Position numbers and translations under genes: made by a program. Under the pieces are notes generated by a model. That model saw nothing but the letters and a program-made list of their open reading frames with translations. It had not been told where the DNA came from and searched no databases. From the NCBI GenBank assembly GCA_021781255.1, contig JAJXXG010000627.1, forward strand, positions 1 through 6,640: DNA of 6,640 nt, written 5' to 3'. The DNA comes from Acidobacteriota bacterium. Lineage in GTDB: Bacteria; Acidobacteriota; Terriglobia; Terriglobales; Acidobacteriaceae. This document shows, piece by piece, positions 1 to 5,801 of this stretch. The first letter of the stretch is position 1; each line of letters starts with the position of its first letter.

Positions 1-203
1 GCAGCCGCAATCGCGAGCTGCTCCTTTCGCTGATTCTGTTTCCCATCTTCATCCCCGCGCTGCTGGCCATGGTGCAGGCCACCACCGCCATCCTCACCGG
101 CGAAAGCGACCCGTCGCTCTGGATCAAGATGCTGGTCGGCTACGACATCATCTTCACCACGGCGAGCCTGCTCTTGTTTGATGTGGTGTTCCACGCGGAG
201 TAG
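1..203 (+). CDS. ccmB: Haem exporter protein CcmB, C-terminal end (partial)
   Basis: Sixty-six codons are visible, in the frame starting at base 3 and ending with TAG at 201-203; the 5' part lies outside the window. The peptide reads SRNRELLLSLILFPIFIPAL, then a hydrophobic stretch, a short polar loop (TGESDPSLWIKM), a second hydrophobic stretch and the end FDVVFHAE. An 'RxRExLLxLxxxPxxIPxLL' segment followed by a last membrane helix is the usual C-terminus of CcmB, the membrane subunit of the CcmABC haem-handling transporter used in cytochrome c maturation. This assignment comes from recognising the pattern in a short tail; another ABC-2-like permease cannot be excluded. It converges on moaC, with 49 bases between the two stop codons. 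Confidence 0.75.
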   Translation, partial: SRNRELLLSLILFPIFIPALLAMVQATTAILTGESDPSLWIKMLVGYDIIFTTASLLLFDVVFHAE

Positions 204-245
204 CCGCAGCGGCGCTTGAAGGATCAACATCCGTTTTTTGCGGCT
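202..245. terminator. Possible terminator between convergent ccmB and moaC
   Basis: Between the two stop codons, GGAT-CAAC-ATCC (221-232) is a 4-bp hairpin followed by G and six T (234-239), oriented to end ccmB transcription. An outer pairing of AGCCGCA (202-208) with TGCGGCT (239-245) could enclose it and is symmetrical for both strands. The inner stem is short, so this is a weak terminator call based on position and the T run. Confidence 0.35.
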
Positions 246-252
246 GTGCCCC

Positions 253-732
253 TTACGCCGTGCTGCGCTTGAAGTCGCCGCTCTTGCCGCCGGTCTTGGA
301 TTCGAGCCGGATTTCGCGAATGACGATGGCCTTGTCGAGAGCCTTGGTCATGTCATAGACCGTGAGCGCCGCGACGGCCGCCGCGGTAAGGGCTTCCATC
401 TCCACGCCAGTAGGGCCGACGGTGGCAGCCGTGGCCGTGATGCGCACGCCGTCCGCGGCGAGTTCGGTCCGGACGTCAACGTGCGTGAGCGCCAGCGGAT
501 GGCACATGGGGATGAGTTCGGAGGCGCGCTTGGCGGCCTGGATGCCGGCAATGCGTGCCACTTCCAGGGGATTGCCCTTGGGGTTCGAAGGCAGCGCGGC
601 CAGCACGGCTGCTGAGAGAGCAACGAAGGCCGAGGCGGTTGCGGTGCGGCGCGTGGGCTGCTTGGCGCCGACGTCGACCATGGAGGCCTGGCCGGCGGCA
701 TCGTAGTGCGAAAGGTGGGAGGAGTCAGACAT
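253..732 (-). CDS. moaC: Cyclic pyranopterin monophosphate synthase MoaC
   Basis: A 159-residue protein, the usual MoaC length (E. coli MoaC has 161). MoaC converts the GTP-derived 3',8-cyclo intermediate made by MoaA into cyclic pyranopterin monophosphate in molybdenum-cofactor synthesis; it is cytosolic and hexameric. Visible motifs in order: [14 protein letters not shown] (18-31), [19 protein letters not shown] (51-69), [15 protein letters not shown] (73-87), [20 protein letters not shown] (109-128), and [10 protein letters not shown] near the end (146-155). By alignment from memory with E. coli, active-site positions correspond to Lys52, His78, Glu111/Glu113, Asp127 and Lys130, all present. 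The ATG at 730-732 is chosen because the family's short N-terminus begins here and a GAG core lies 6-7 bases upstream, overlapping the moeA stop. The frame stays open to 1077 but that extension is moeA antisense. It is second in an operon with moeA (8-base gap), so coupled translation is likely. Confidence 0.96.
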   Translation of the reverse strand: MSDSSHLSHYDAAGQASMVDVGAKQPTRRTATASAFVALSAAVLAALPSNPKGNPLEVARIAGIQAAKRASELIPMCHPLALTHVDVRTELAADGVRITATAATVGPTGVEMEALTAAAVAALTVYDMTKALDKAIVIREIRLESKTGGKSGDFKRSTA

Positions 733-740
733 GAAAGCTC

Positions 741-2018
741 TCAGAAAAGAAGAATATTGACGGTTGCGCCCGCCTCGAGTGCTCCGGCATCCTCCGGCAC
801 GACGAGGTAGCAGTTGGCCCGCGCCGTGGCGGCTAGATCGCCCGAGCCATGCCAGGGGACCAGCGCAACCTTGGGCACGGGGCCGGTAAAGGTGCAGGCG
901 GCGGGCAGAAAGCGCGTCAGGCCGGGCTTGGTTTTCACGGGGGCGGACAGTTGGGCCAGGGCGAAGCGCGGCCCACGATCGATGCGGCCGGCCAGCGCGG
1001 CCAGAACAGGCGCGGCAAAGAGCTGAAACGTGACGGCAGAGGAGACCGGGTTGCCGGGCAGTCCGAACAACCAGCACTTCGCATGGCTGTGGACTGGATG
1101 CGTGGCGGGTCGCGACAGCTCTCCGAATACCACTGGCTTGCCGGGCTGGATGCGCACGCCAGTGAAGTGGAAGCGAGCGCCGAGGCGGGCCAGCGCGGGC
1201 TCGACGAGGTCGAATTTTCCCGCCGAGACTCCGCCCGTGATGAGCAGCAGATCGGCCGCGGCGGCGCGGCTGAGCGCAGCATTGAGAGAGCGGTCCGTGT
1301 CGCGCGCGATGGGCAGAATCCAGGGCTCGCCGCCGCCGGCAACCACCATGGCGGCCAGCATGGCGCTCGAGGAGTTGCGGATCTGTCCCGGCCCGGGCGC
1401 GGCGGCGATGGGCGCCAGTTCGTCTCCGGTGGAAAGAATGGCCACGCGCGGCCGGGCGTAGACAGTCAGCTCGGTGCGGCCGCAGGATGCGGCCAGGGCA
1501 ATCTGCGCTGGGCCCATGAGCGTGCCGGCGGGCAGCAGCGCCTGGCCCTTGCGCGCCTCGGCCCCGCGTGGCACCACATTGTCACCGGGTGCGATCGTGT
1601 GCTGCGGCAGCAGGCGAATGGTGGGCGCGCCGGCGTGGCGCGCGGCCTCAACCTGCTCCAGCATCATGACGGCGTCGGCGCCGCGAAGGACCGGCGCGCC
1701 GGTCATGATCTCCCACACCGAGCCATGGACGAGCGGTCCTGAAGGCACTTCGCCGGCACGGGTTGCGCCCTTCAGTGAGAGCGGCCTGTGCGCGCTGGCC
1801 TCTGCCGCGCGGCAGGCGTATCCGTCGCGCGTGGAGCGGGCAAAGGGCGGTTGATCGCGATCGGCGCGGAGAGTCTCAGCCAGCACGCGTCCGGCGGCGC
1901 GGACGAGCTTCACGCGTTCGCCGGCGGGCTTTTTCGCGGCCAGGCGCCGTGCGCGCGCGGCCACAAAAGCCGCGGCCTCGGCGTAGCTCGGCAGCGGGCC
2001 AGTGGAGGAGACAACCAT
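741..2018 (-). CDS. moeA: Molybdopterin molybdenumtransferase MoeA
   Basis: A 425-residue protein of normal MoeA length (about 400-420). MoeA inserts molybdate into adenylylated molybdopterin to form active cofactor in the cytosol. Visible features: N-terminal helix [15 protein letters not shown] (9-23); [12 protein letters not shown] (57-68), equivalent to PPFDxSxMDGYA with the conserved Asp65; [21 protein letters not shown] (104-124); the MPT-binding domain with STGDEL (196-201), [12 protein letters not shown] (259-270), [13 protein letters not shown] (289-301) and GLPGNPVSS (319-327); and a C-terminal beta domain containing [13 protein letters not shown] (390-402). The usual 'LDNSAMDGYA' wording is altered to '[10 protein letters not shown]', but the Asp is kept. 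The ATG at 2016-2018 is chosen because homology starts just after it; the open frame to 2357 runs antisense through the TPR gene and has no family similarity. No Shine-Dalgarno sequence precedes the ATG; see the promoter entry. It is first in an operon with moaC. Confidence 0.96.
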   Translation of the reverse strand: MVVSSTGPLPSYAEAAAFVAARARRLAAKKPAGERVKLVRAAGRVLAETLRADRDQPPFARSTRDGYACRAAEASAHRPLSLKGATRAGEVPSGPLVHGSVWEIMTGAPVLRGADAVMMLEQVEAARHAGAPTIRLLPQHTIAPGDNVVPRGAEARKGQALLPAGTLMGPAQIALAASCGRTELTVYARPRVAILSTGDELAPIAAAPGPGQIRNSSSAMLAAMVVAGGGEPWILPIARDTDRSLNAALSRAAAADLLLITGGVSAGKFDLVEPALARLGARFHFTGVRIQPGKPVVFGELSRPATHPVHSHAKCWLFGLPGNPVSSAVTFQLFAAPVLAALAGRIDRGPRFALAQLSAPVKTKPGLTRFLPAACTFTGPVPKVALVPWHGSGDLAATARANCYLVVPEDAGALEAGATVNILLF

Positions 2019-2053
2019 GCAGTGGATTGTAGAAGGCGCGAGGCGGCGTGGAG
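2019..2053 (-). promoter_or_regulatory. Putative moeA promoter, consistent with leaderless transcript
   Basis: On the minus strand the bases before moeA read CTTC-TACAAT-CCACTGC-ATG. TACAAT (plus positions 2026-2031) is a near-consensus -10 hexamer ending 7 bases before the start codon, so transcription would begin at or next to the A of the ATG. A purine-rich ribosome site is absent. No good -35 is seen at 16-18 bases; the TC-rich TCTCCA (about 2049-2054) is the nearest. Only about 60 bases separate moeA from the upstream terminator, so a promoter is expected here. Confidence 0.45.
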
Positions 2054-2078
2054 AAATGCCGTCCCACGATAGAACACA

Positions 2079-2106
2079 AAGGGCGTCCGCGATGGCGGAC
2101 GCCCTT
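2079..2106 (-). terminator. Hairpin terminator of the TPR gene
   Basis: A perfect 12-bp stem pairs AAGGGCGTCCGC (2079-2090) with GCGGACGCCCTT (2095-2106) around a four-base loop. It begins 24 bases past the TPR stop codon. In the minus-strand transcript the stem is followed by U-rich sequence (UGUGUUCU, 2071-2078), which is weaker than a classic U tract. It insulates the TPR gene from the moeA-moaC operon. Confidence 0.8.
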
Positions 2107-2130
2107 GGATTGGTGCAGCGTTCGGCCGGC

Positions 2131-3345
2131 TTACTTCTTTCCGGCCTTGAAGGTGGTGTTGATCTTCTCGCCGGCCTGCTGCAGGATGCCCGTGACTTCC
2201 CCGGCGAACTGTCCGTTGGGGGCCAGCTGCAGGTAGGTCTGGTAGGCCGAAGTGCAGTCGGGCGGCAGAACGATGCGGTGGGTCTTGGGATCGATGGTCG
2301 CGTTCTGCACCAGGCCCTGGCCCTTGACGTAGTAGAGCACCGCGAGGCTCGGGTCATTCGGATTGGGGGCGGCCTTGATGGCTTCGTCGGCCGCGGCTAC
2401 CTGGGCCTGGGCGTTGTTCTGCTGGAAGAAGATGATGGCCTGATTGTTCAGGTAGAGCTGCGCGCCGGCGGGGTTGGCCTTGGCGGCCGCGTCAAAGGCG
2501 GTATTGGCATCGGGAACCTTGCCCTGGCGCGCGTAGATCTCGCCCAGACCAGACTGCGACTGGCCGATGACGGCCGGACGCGGCTTCTTGGAGGCGGTTT
2601 CCAGATCCACTGCCTTCTTGTAAGAGGTGGTAGCATCGTCGAACTGCTTGAGGCCGGCCTGACCGTAGCCCAGTTCGGCCCACATCAGCGCCTCATCGGG
2701 CTTGATGCCGGTGTCCTTGGTCATCAGGCTCACAATTTCGTTGTACTTGGCCGTCTTGATCTCCTCCACCTTGGCGGTAAGATCGGCCTTGGATGCGGTG
2801 GGCCCCAGCGTCTTCTCCGCCGTCGCCATGGCGCCGTCAATGTCCTTCTGGTCCTGGTTGACGGTCTTCAGATCATTGTTGAGCTGGCTGATGACGGCAT
2901 TGGCCTTCAAGGCGGCAGCGTTGTTCTTCTTCAACTCCTCCAGCTGCTTGCGCTGGTCGGGCGTCATCTTGTCAATGTATTCCTGGCGGGACATGTCGAG
3001 GTTCTGCTCGATATCCTGCCCGGCGATCACCTTGACGCCGCGAATCGAGTCGACCATCTGGCCGGCCGGCGTATCGGCTGCGCGGTAAATGATCATGTAG
3101 GTTCCCTGGGGCGCTTCGCCGGTGAAGTTGCCGGCGCCATCCACGGGGAAGGTGAACTTCAGGGTGGTGCCGCCGTCGGTGGAAAGGCTCACCGAACCGC
3201 TGGACTGGGCCTGGCCGGTAGGATTGATGACCTGGCCGTGAACCTTGCCCGTATTGGCAGCTTGCTGTGCGTGCGCAGGCAGGAGCGCCAGCGACAAAAC
3301 CGCCGCAACGGCCAGACCCAGCCACAGTGAAAGAGTGCGTTTCAT
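2131..3345 (-). CDS. Secreted carboxypeptidase-regulatory-like / TPR protein
   Basis: A 404-residue exported protein. Residues 1-26 form a clear signal peptide (MKRTLSLWLGLAVAAVLSLA, then LLPAHA with likely cleavage before QQA). Residues about 34-117 (GKVHGQVINPTG to QNLDMS) look like a carboxypeptidase-regulatory-like beta-sandwich, with 'GxFTGEAPQGTYMI' typical of the fold. Residues about 120-205, opening with YIDKMTPDQRKQLEELKK, are charged and heptad-like, so probably coiled coil. Residues about 215-345 carry helical repeats of TPR type (ALMWAELGYGQAGLKQFDDATTSYKKAVDLE; GLGEIYARQGKVPDANTAFDAAAKANP). Such proteins are common in Acidobacteria and are expected in the periplasm; the specific role is unknown. 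The ATG at 3343-3345 is chosen over longer readings because it starts the signal peptide and has a strong AAGGAG five bases upstream. It is apparently monocistronic, with its own terminator. Confidence 0.88.
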   Translation of the reverse strand: MKRTLSLWLGLAVAAVLSLALLPAHAQQAANTGKVHGQVINPTGQAQSSGSVSLSTDGGTTLKFTFPVDGAGNFTGEAPQGTYMIIYRAADTPAGQMVDSIRGVKVIAGQDIEQNLDMSRQEYIDKMTPDQRKQLEELKKNNAAALKANAVISQLNNDLKTVNQDQKDIDGAMATAEKTLGPTASKADLTAKVEEIKTAKYNEIVSLMTKDTGIKPDEALMWAELGYGQAGLKQFDDATTSYKKAVDLETASKKPRPAVIGQSQSGLGEIYARQGKVPDANTAFDAAAKANPAGAQLYLNNQAIIFFQQNNAQAQVAAADEAIKAAPNPNDPSLAVLYYVKGQGLVQNATIDPKTHRIVLPPDCTSAYQTYLQLAPNGQFAGEVTGILQQAGEKINTTFKAGKK

Positions 3346-3636
3346 GTTTTCTCCTTGAGAGCGGCAGGCAGCAAACTGCCCGCGGGCTCCAAAAAATTCA
3401 AAAAAGCCTCGAGCGCGGCAAAGGACATCCATCTGCACATGCGCATTTTGCAGGCAAAATCCACGTTAAATCCAACCCCTCACTCAGCACAAGAGGAGCG
3501 CAAGCGAGCATGCGCCGGAGCGCTGAAGAGGACCGCGCCGTCCCTTGGCCCGGCGGCGGCATAGACTGCCCACAAAATAACGCTGCGCTGCCCCCTGGCC
3601 GCGCGTAGCACCGGTAACCATACTATGGTAGCCGTC
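3346..3636. other. Non-coding leader region upstream of the TPR gene
   Basis: No convincing gene is seen here on either strand. The stretch contains two hairpin-capable sites: GCAGGCAG-CAAA-CTGCCCGC (3364-3383, 8 bp with one wobble pair, in the TPR leader) and ATTTTGC-AG-GCAAAAT (3445-3460, a perfect 7-bp dyad about 100 bases upstream of the TPR start, placed like an operator). A second perfect dyad, ACCATA-C-TATGGT, lies at 3617-3629. I could not pick out a clear -35/-10 pair for the TPR gene. Confidence 0.5.
3351..3356 (-). promoter_or_regulatory. Strong ribosome binding site of the TPR gene
   Basis: On the minus strand AAGGAG lies five bases before the ATG at 3345. It decides this start over an upstream in-frame Met that would begin at 3438 and put 31 non-signal residues before the signal peptide. 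Confidence 0.85.
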
Positions 3637-3670
3637 CGCGAGCGGATTCGGGTGTGAACTGCGTCACATA
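3637..3670 (+). repeat. Left copy of 34-bp direct repeat (island boundary)
   Basis: This 34-base sequence recurs at 5894-5927 in the same orientation with one difference (C at 3649, G at 5906). It starts CGCGAGCGGATT, continues GGGTGTGAACTGCGTCACAT and ends A. It contains the perfect dyad TGTGA-ACTGCG-TCACA at 3653-3668. The copies are 2,257 bases apart and enclose the lower-GC block with mobile-element relics. Confidence 0.9.
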
Positions 3671-3885
3671 GGCAGGGCAAACGCACCATGATTTTTCGAC
3701 GCGAGGAGTTACGATAGCACGTCCCTGCACGCTGTTGAAACATTCAGTTTGGGGGCTTTGTAACAAGGGCACGGCTTCAGGCCGGGCCGGTCAAGCTCGC
3801 AGATTGAGCCGGGCTTCAGCCCCTGCTGCTCTTCCTTTGCCATATTTGCTGACTTTGATTGTAGGGTGCGTTTGCCCAGTTCACA
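3653..3885. mobile_element. MITE-like segment with imperfect inverted ends
   Basis: GGGCAAACGCACC at 3675-3687 is repeated in perfect inversion at 3865-3877, and TGTGAACTG at 3653-3661 is inverted as CAGTTCACA at 3877-3885. The right arm looks like the left arm with 13-14 bases removed between the two matching blocks. The interior (3688-3864) has no gene but has short 'GGCTTCAGGCC / GGGCTTCAGCCC' hairpins (the latter 3811-3822). From memory the interior resembles a 'GCACGGCTTCAG...' intergenic element common in Acidobacteria; this is a recollection, not a search result. The segment starts inside the left 34-bp repeat. Confidence 0.45.
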
Positions 3886-3943
3886 TAGTGAATACTTCAC
3901 CGGCCTACCGCGGTGGCTTCGGTTACGGCTGGAAGCCGGATTG

Positions 3944-3961
3944 ATCGGCCATACGGCCGAT
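3944..3961. repeat. Perfect hairpin, 7-bp stem
   Basis: ATCGGCC (3944-3950) pairs with GGCCGAT (3955-3961) around ATAC. It lies just beyond the C-terminal end of the TnpA remnant, where IS200/IS605 elements carry subterminal hairpins, so it may be a leftover element end. No T run follows it. Confidence 0.45.
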
Positions 3962-3965
3962 TACA

Positions 3966-4109
3966 CCAGGTGAAATCGTTATTCGGCTCCAGGGGTGGGC
4001 TTTGTGCTTCGATCTGCCGTTTCCGCGGTTGTGCGAATTCGGCCAGCAGTTTATGTCCACTCTTCCCCTTCAGATACTGCACCGCCCGGGACACGGATAT
4101 GTGAGGGGT
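3966..4109 (-). pseudogene. tnpA: IS200/IS605-type TnpA (Y1 HUH transposase) remnant
   Basis: Minus-strand translation from 4109 gives TPHISVSRAVQYLKGKS, then GHKLLAEFAQPRKR (to 4017). This matches the IS200/IS605 TnpA segment 'PPHxSxSxxVQYLKGKSSRKLLxEFPxLRKR' that follows the HUH motif. The preceding HUH half is missing: upstream sequence is the head-to-head integrase relic. After RKR the family's WGxHLWARGYF block is absent; instead QIEAQSPPLEPNNDFTW follows (4016-3966). This could be the C-terminal helix YIEAQ with the catalytic Tyr replaced by Gln after an internal deletion; that part is inference. TnpA nicks single-stranded DNA at element ends; this piece cannot be active. No accompanying tnpB or omega-RNA gene is visible. 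Confidence 0.72.
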
Positions 4110-4113
4110 ACCC

Positions 4114-4224
4114 GCATTGATTGAGGCACGGTTAGCGACGAACCTGCTCCATCGTGGGGCGCATCTGCTGGCCATCAAAGAGCAACTCGGGCACGCCTTT
4201 GTGGAATCTATGATGATCTACGGT
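4114..4224 (+). pseudogene. Tyrosine recombinase (integrase) C-terminal remnant
   Basis: The frame reads ARLATNLLHRGAHLLAIKEQ, then LGHAFVESMMIYG, matching the end of phage-integrase/Xer catalytic domains (RHxxATxLLxxGxxLxxIxxxLGHxxxxxTxxYxH). His26 of LGHA and Tyr35 are nine residues apart, the normal spacing between the second catalytic His and the nucleophile (numbering from the TTG at 4117). The HxLRH box expected just upstream reads PALIEA, so its Arg and His are lost, and an in-frame TGA (4102-4104) with foreign sequence stands where the rest of the domain should be. It is therefore a dead fragment. It joins a TnpA remnant on its left and reads in frame into an unrelated protein on its right. 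Confidence 0.75.
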
Positions 4225-4250
4225 GTAGAAGCAGTGTACCTTGGCGTGAC

Positions 4251-4255
4251 GGAGG
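4251..4255 (+). promoter_or_regulatory. Ribosome binding site deciding a GTG start
   Basis: GGAGG is followed by AATCT and then GTG at 4261. It is the best ribosome site in the fused open frame and lies after the integrase remnant. The earlier candidates TTG 4117, ATG 4210 and ATG 4213 lack a comparable site. Confidence 0.6.
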
Positions 4256-4260
4256 AATCT

Positions 4261-4947
4261 GTGAATGACGCCTTAGGCACTCCCCTCGAAATAGGATCGA
4301 GTTGGGTCCGTGAAAAGGATTGCACATGGGAAGCCAATATTCTATTTCTGCCGCCAAGCACGACCGGCCTGGACATGTACTATCAATGGGACAACACGAA
4401 CTACACATCGTACGCATCCTATCTGGAATCGGTAGCTGCTCCGAATGTCGTAATCGATTCCATCGACCTTGAACCTGCATGCGACGCCATCGGTGTGGCC
4501 TGGGTACAGACGACGCAGGCCGGAGGGTTCGACTACAAGATGGATTTGGTTCCGCCATCGCAACTTCAAGCTACTGTGGCAGCGGACGGAACCGCATGCC
4601 GGGTTGTAACGGCTGTGACATTCGATGACGCATCGGGAAATGCGGTCGTGATTTCCTATGGCTGGCAGGGTGACACAACAACTCTTTACGAAGCCCAAAC
4701 AGTCATCGCGACCCCAAGCAATGTTGCTTCTGCGACAACGACTCTTGCGGACGAAGGTTATTTCATTAGCGCATTCTGCGGCAACGACGCAGTTGGATAC
4801 ATCCTTGTAGGCATGCGCGTAAAGGGAGACAGCTTGCCTCGTCCGATAACCGTTTCCACGTCCGTTCCAACCTCAATGCCTTACTATGTGCCAGTCGTTT
4901 ATCTCGCCGAGAGCGGTGCAGGCACGAGTGTGATATATGAACGATAG
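4261..4947 (+). CDS. Hypothetical protein, probably N-terminally truncated cargo
   Basis: A 228-residue product if started at the GTG with a good GGAGG five bases upstream; the frame is open from 4105, giving 276 residues from TTG 4117 with the integrase relic in front. I do not recognise a named family. The visible sequence is beta-rich and Thr/Ser/Val/Gly-rich, with several aromatic Tyr-Trp patches (LDMYYQWDNTNYTSYASYLE, VISYGWQGDTTTLYE, PYYVPVVYLAE) and no long hydrophobic segment. It resembles extracytoplasmic beta proteins, but no signal peptide or lipobox precedes it: the N-terminus where one would lie has been replaced by integrase sequence. The gene is lower in GC than moeA and lies inside the direct-repeat-bounded block with the DUF2846-like gene 94 bases downstream. 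It may be expressed from the new start or be decaying. Confidence 0.55.
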   Translation: MNDALGTPLEIGSSWVREKDCTWEANILFLPPSTTGLDMYYQWDNTNYTSYASYLESVAAPNVVIDSIDLEPACDAIGVAWVQTTQAGGFDYKMDLVPPSQLQATVAADGTACRVVTAVTFDDASGNAVVISYGWQGDTTTLYEAQTVIATPSNVASATTTLADEGYFISAFCGNDAVGYILVGMRVKGDSLPRPITVSTSVPTSMPYYVPVVYLAESGAGTSVIYER

Positions 4948-5041
4948 ATGCGCTTTCCTTGATCGAATTCTTTGCCTAGCCAGTAGCCAAATGGGCAATT
5001 CGGATGGCTCCTTGTTGCCAGAGGGAATTTGAGAAAACACC
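4948..5041 (+). other. Intergenic gap between the two cargo genes
   Basis: The 94 bases hold no clear promoter or terminator. A GAGGG at about 5022-5026 is too far from the ATG at 5042 to be its ribosome site. Confidence 0.4.
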
Positions 5042-5536
5042 ATGATGAGAGTGATTTTTGTCGCATTTCTATTTACGGCATCCGCATTGGCTCAAGTTCC
5101 TTCATCGGCCTGCGGACCTGAAAATGCCGGCTTTCGAGTGACGCTCAACAAGTCTCATGCTGCTCTGCCAAAAGCGGAGCCGGGAAAGGCGCTCGTCGTT
5201 TTTATCCAAGATTTTGGCGTTCGTAAATTCGGCATTGGTGTGCATGTAATCGGTCGCGTTGGCGTAGATGGGGCATGGGTTGGCGCAGTTAAGGACAATT
5301 CCTATGTTTCTGCATTCCTGGGGCCGGGAGAACATCATGTCTGCATGAATTTGGAGTCCGAAATGCTCGGAAACCCGGTAGAGTTGGCCCACTTTACCGC
5401 AGAAGCCGGAAACGTCTATTATTTTCGTTCGCGATACATATCCGGCGGCAATTTGCTTCTTACGCCCGTCGATAGCGATGAGGCAATGTACGAAGTCGAA
5501 ATGTTCCCGCTAAGTACTTCGAAGCCCAAGAACTGA
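5042..5536 (+). CDS. Secreted DUF2846-like hypothetical protein
   Basis: A 164-residue protein with a signal peptide (MMRVIFVAFLFTASALA, cleavage likely before QVPSS) and a mature part of about 147 residues. The core GKALVVFIQDF (48-58), RVGVDGAWVGAVKDNSYVSAFLGPGEHHVC and FTAEAGNVYYFRSRY matches the DUF2846 pattern: a strand carrying 'ALVYF', then 'vdGxxvGxlxngsYxxxxlpPGxHxv' and 'xxxaGxxYYxrxx'. The family's function is unknown; the product is expected in the periplasm. Two Cys (about 24 and 102) could form a disulphide. The first of two adjacent ATGs is used; GAG eight bases upstream is a modest ribosome site. It has lower GC than the flanking housekeeping genes and is followed by a GC hairpin (5574-5590). 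The family assignment is from memory of the motif order. Confidence 0.72.
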   Translation: MMRVIFVAFLFTASALAQVPSSACGPENAGFRVTLNKSHAALPKAEPGKALVVFIQDFGVRKFGIGVHVIGRVGVDGAWVGAVKDNSYVSAFLGPGEHHVCMNLESEMLGNPVELAHFTAEAGNVYYFRSRYISGGNLLLTPVDSDEAMYEVEMFPLSTSKPKN

Positions 5537-5573
5537 GCAAGATTCTGTTCCATGCTAATCCAAAAGGGAGATC

Positions 5574-5590
5574 CCCCGGCTCTGCCGGGG
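5574..5590. repeat. GC hairpin, unit A of paired hairpin motif
   Basis: CCCCGGC-TCT-GCCGGGG is a perfect 7-bp stem with a three-base loop. Its core CCGGCTCTGCCGG recurs at 5749-5763 inside a second hairpin. It lies 37 bases after the DUF2846-like stop but has no T run, so it is read as a repeat element rather than a classic terminator. Confidence 0.65.
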
Positions 5591-5672
5591 TGGCAGTAGA
5601 ACTTTGAGAATTCCGGGAGTATGTCCTCCCTCGAATTGTCTGTGCTGCGGCAGTGGAAGACAGCAGTACGAG

Positions 5673-5700
5673 GCTTTTGCTTTTGTTCTTGCTTTTGCTT
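5673..5700 (+). repeat. Tandem GCTTTT hexamers
   Basis: The sequence runs GCTTTT, GCTTTT, GTTCTT, GCTTTT, GCTT: about 4.7 copies with one diverged unit. It lies between the two matching GC hairpins. Confidence 0.75.
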
Positions 5701-5703
5701 CGG

Positions 5704-5742
5704 ACGGTTGCGAAAAGGCCCCTTTGAGGGGCCAGCAACCGT
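5704..5742. repeat. Two-tier stem-loop
   Basis: An outer 8-bp stem pairs ACGGTTGC (5704-5711) with GCAACCGT (5735-5742). An inner 6-bp stem pairs GGCCCC (5717-5722) with GGGGCC (5728-5733), loop TTTGA. The internal bulge is GAAAA against A. All pairs are Watson-Crick. Confidence 0.75.
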
Positions 5743-5746
5743 AAAG

Positions 5747-5765
5747 CCACCGGCTCTGCCGGTGG
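5747..5765. repeat. GC hairpin, unit B of paired hairpin motif
   Basis: CCACCGGC-TCT-GCCGGTGG is a perfect 8-bp stem with the same TCT loop and core as the hairpin at 5574-5590. Confidence 0.7.
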
Positions 5766-5801
5766 ATACTTACTGGGCAAATAGGGAGTCATTGAATGCA
5801 T

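Noticed and set aside
733..1077. N-terminal extension of the moaC frame
   Set aside because: The extension is antisense-frame translation inside moeA, Arg-rich and unlike any MoaC; the ATG at 732 matches the family N-terminus.
849..1742. Plus-strand open frame opposite moeA
   Set aside because: Composition is Gly/Arg/Ala filler with no motifs; moeA on the other strand is unambiguous.
2019..2357. N-terminal extension of the moeA frame
   Set aside because: It crosses the terminator hairpin and the end of the TPR gene, and has no MoeA similarity.
2002..3330. Long plus-strand open frame opposite the TPR gene
   Set aside because: It is Leu/Gly/Val-rich without domain signals and lies antisense to a gene with a signal peptide, strong ribosome site and terminator; long antisense frames are expected at this GC.
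3709..3944. Small open frames on both strands
   Set aside because: They run through the MITE-like inverted-repeat segment and its hairpins, with no ribosome site or motif.
5574..5765. CRISPR array or attC/integron cassette array
   Set aside because: There are only two hairpin units with unequal context, no regular spacers, and no integron core-site series.
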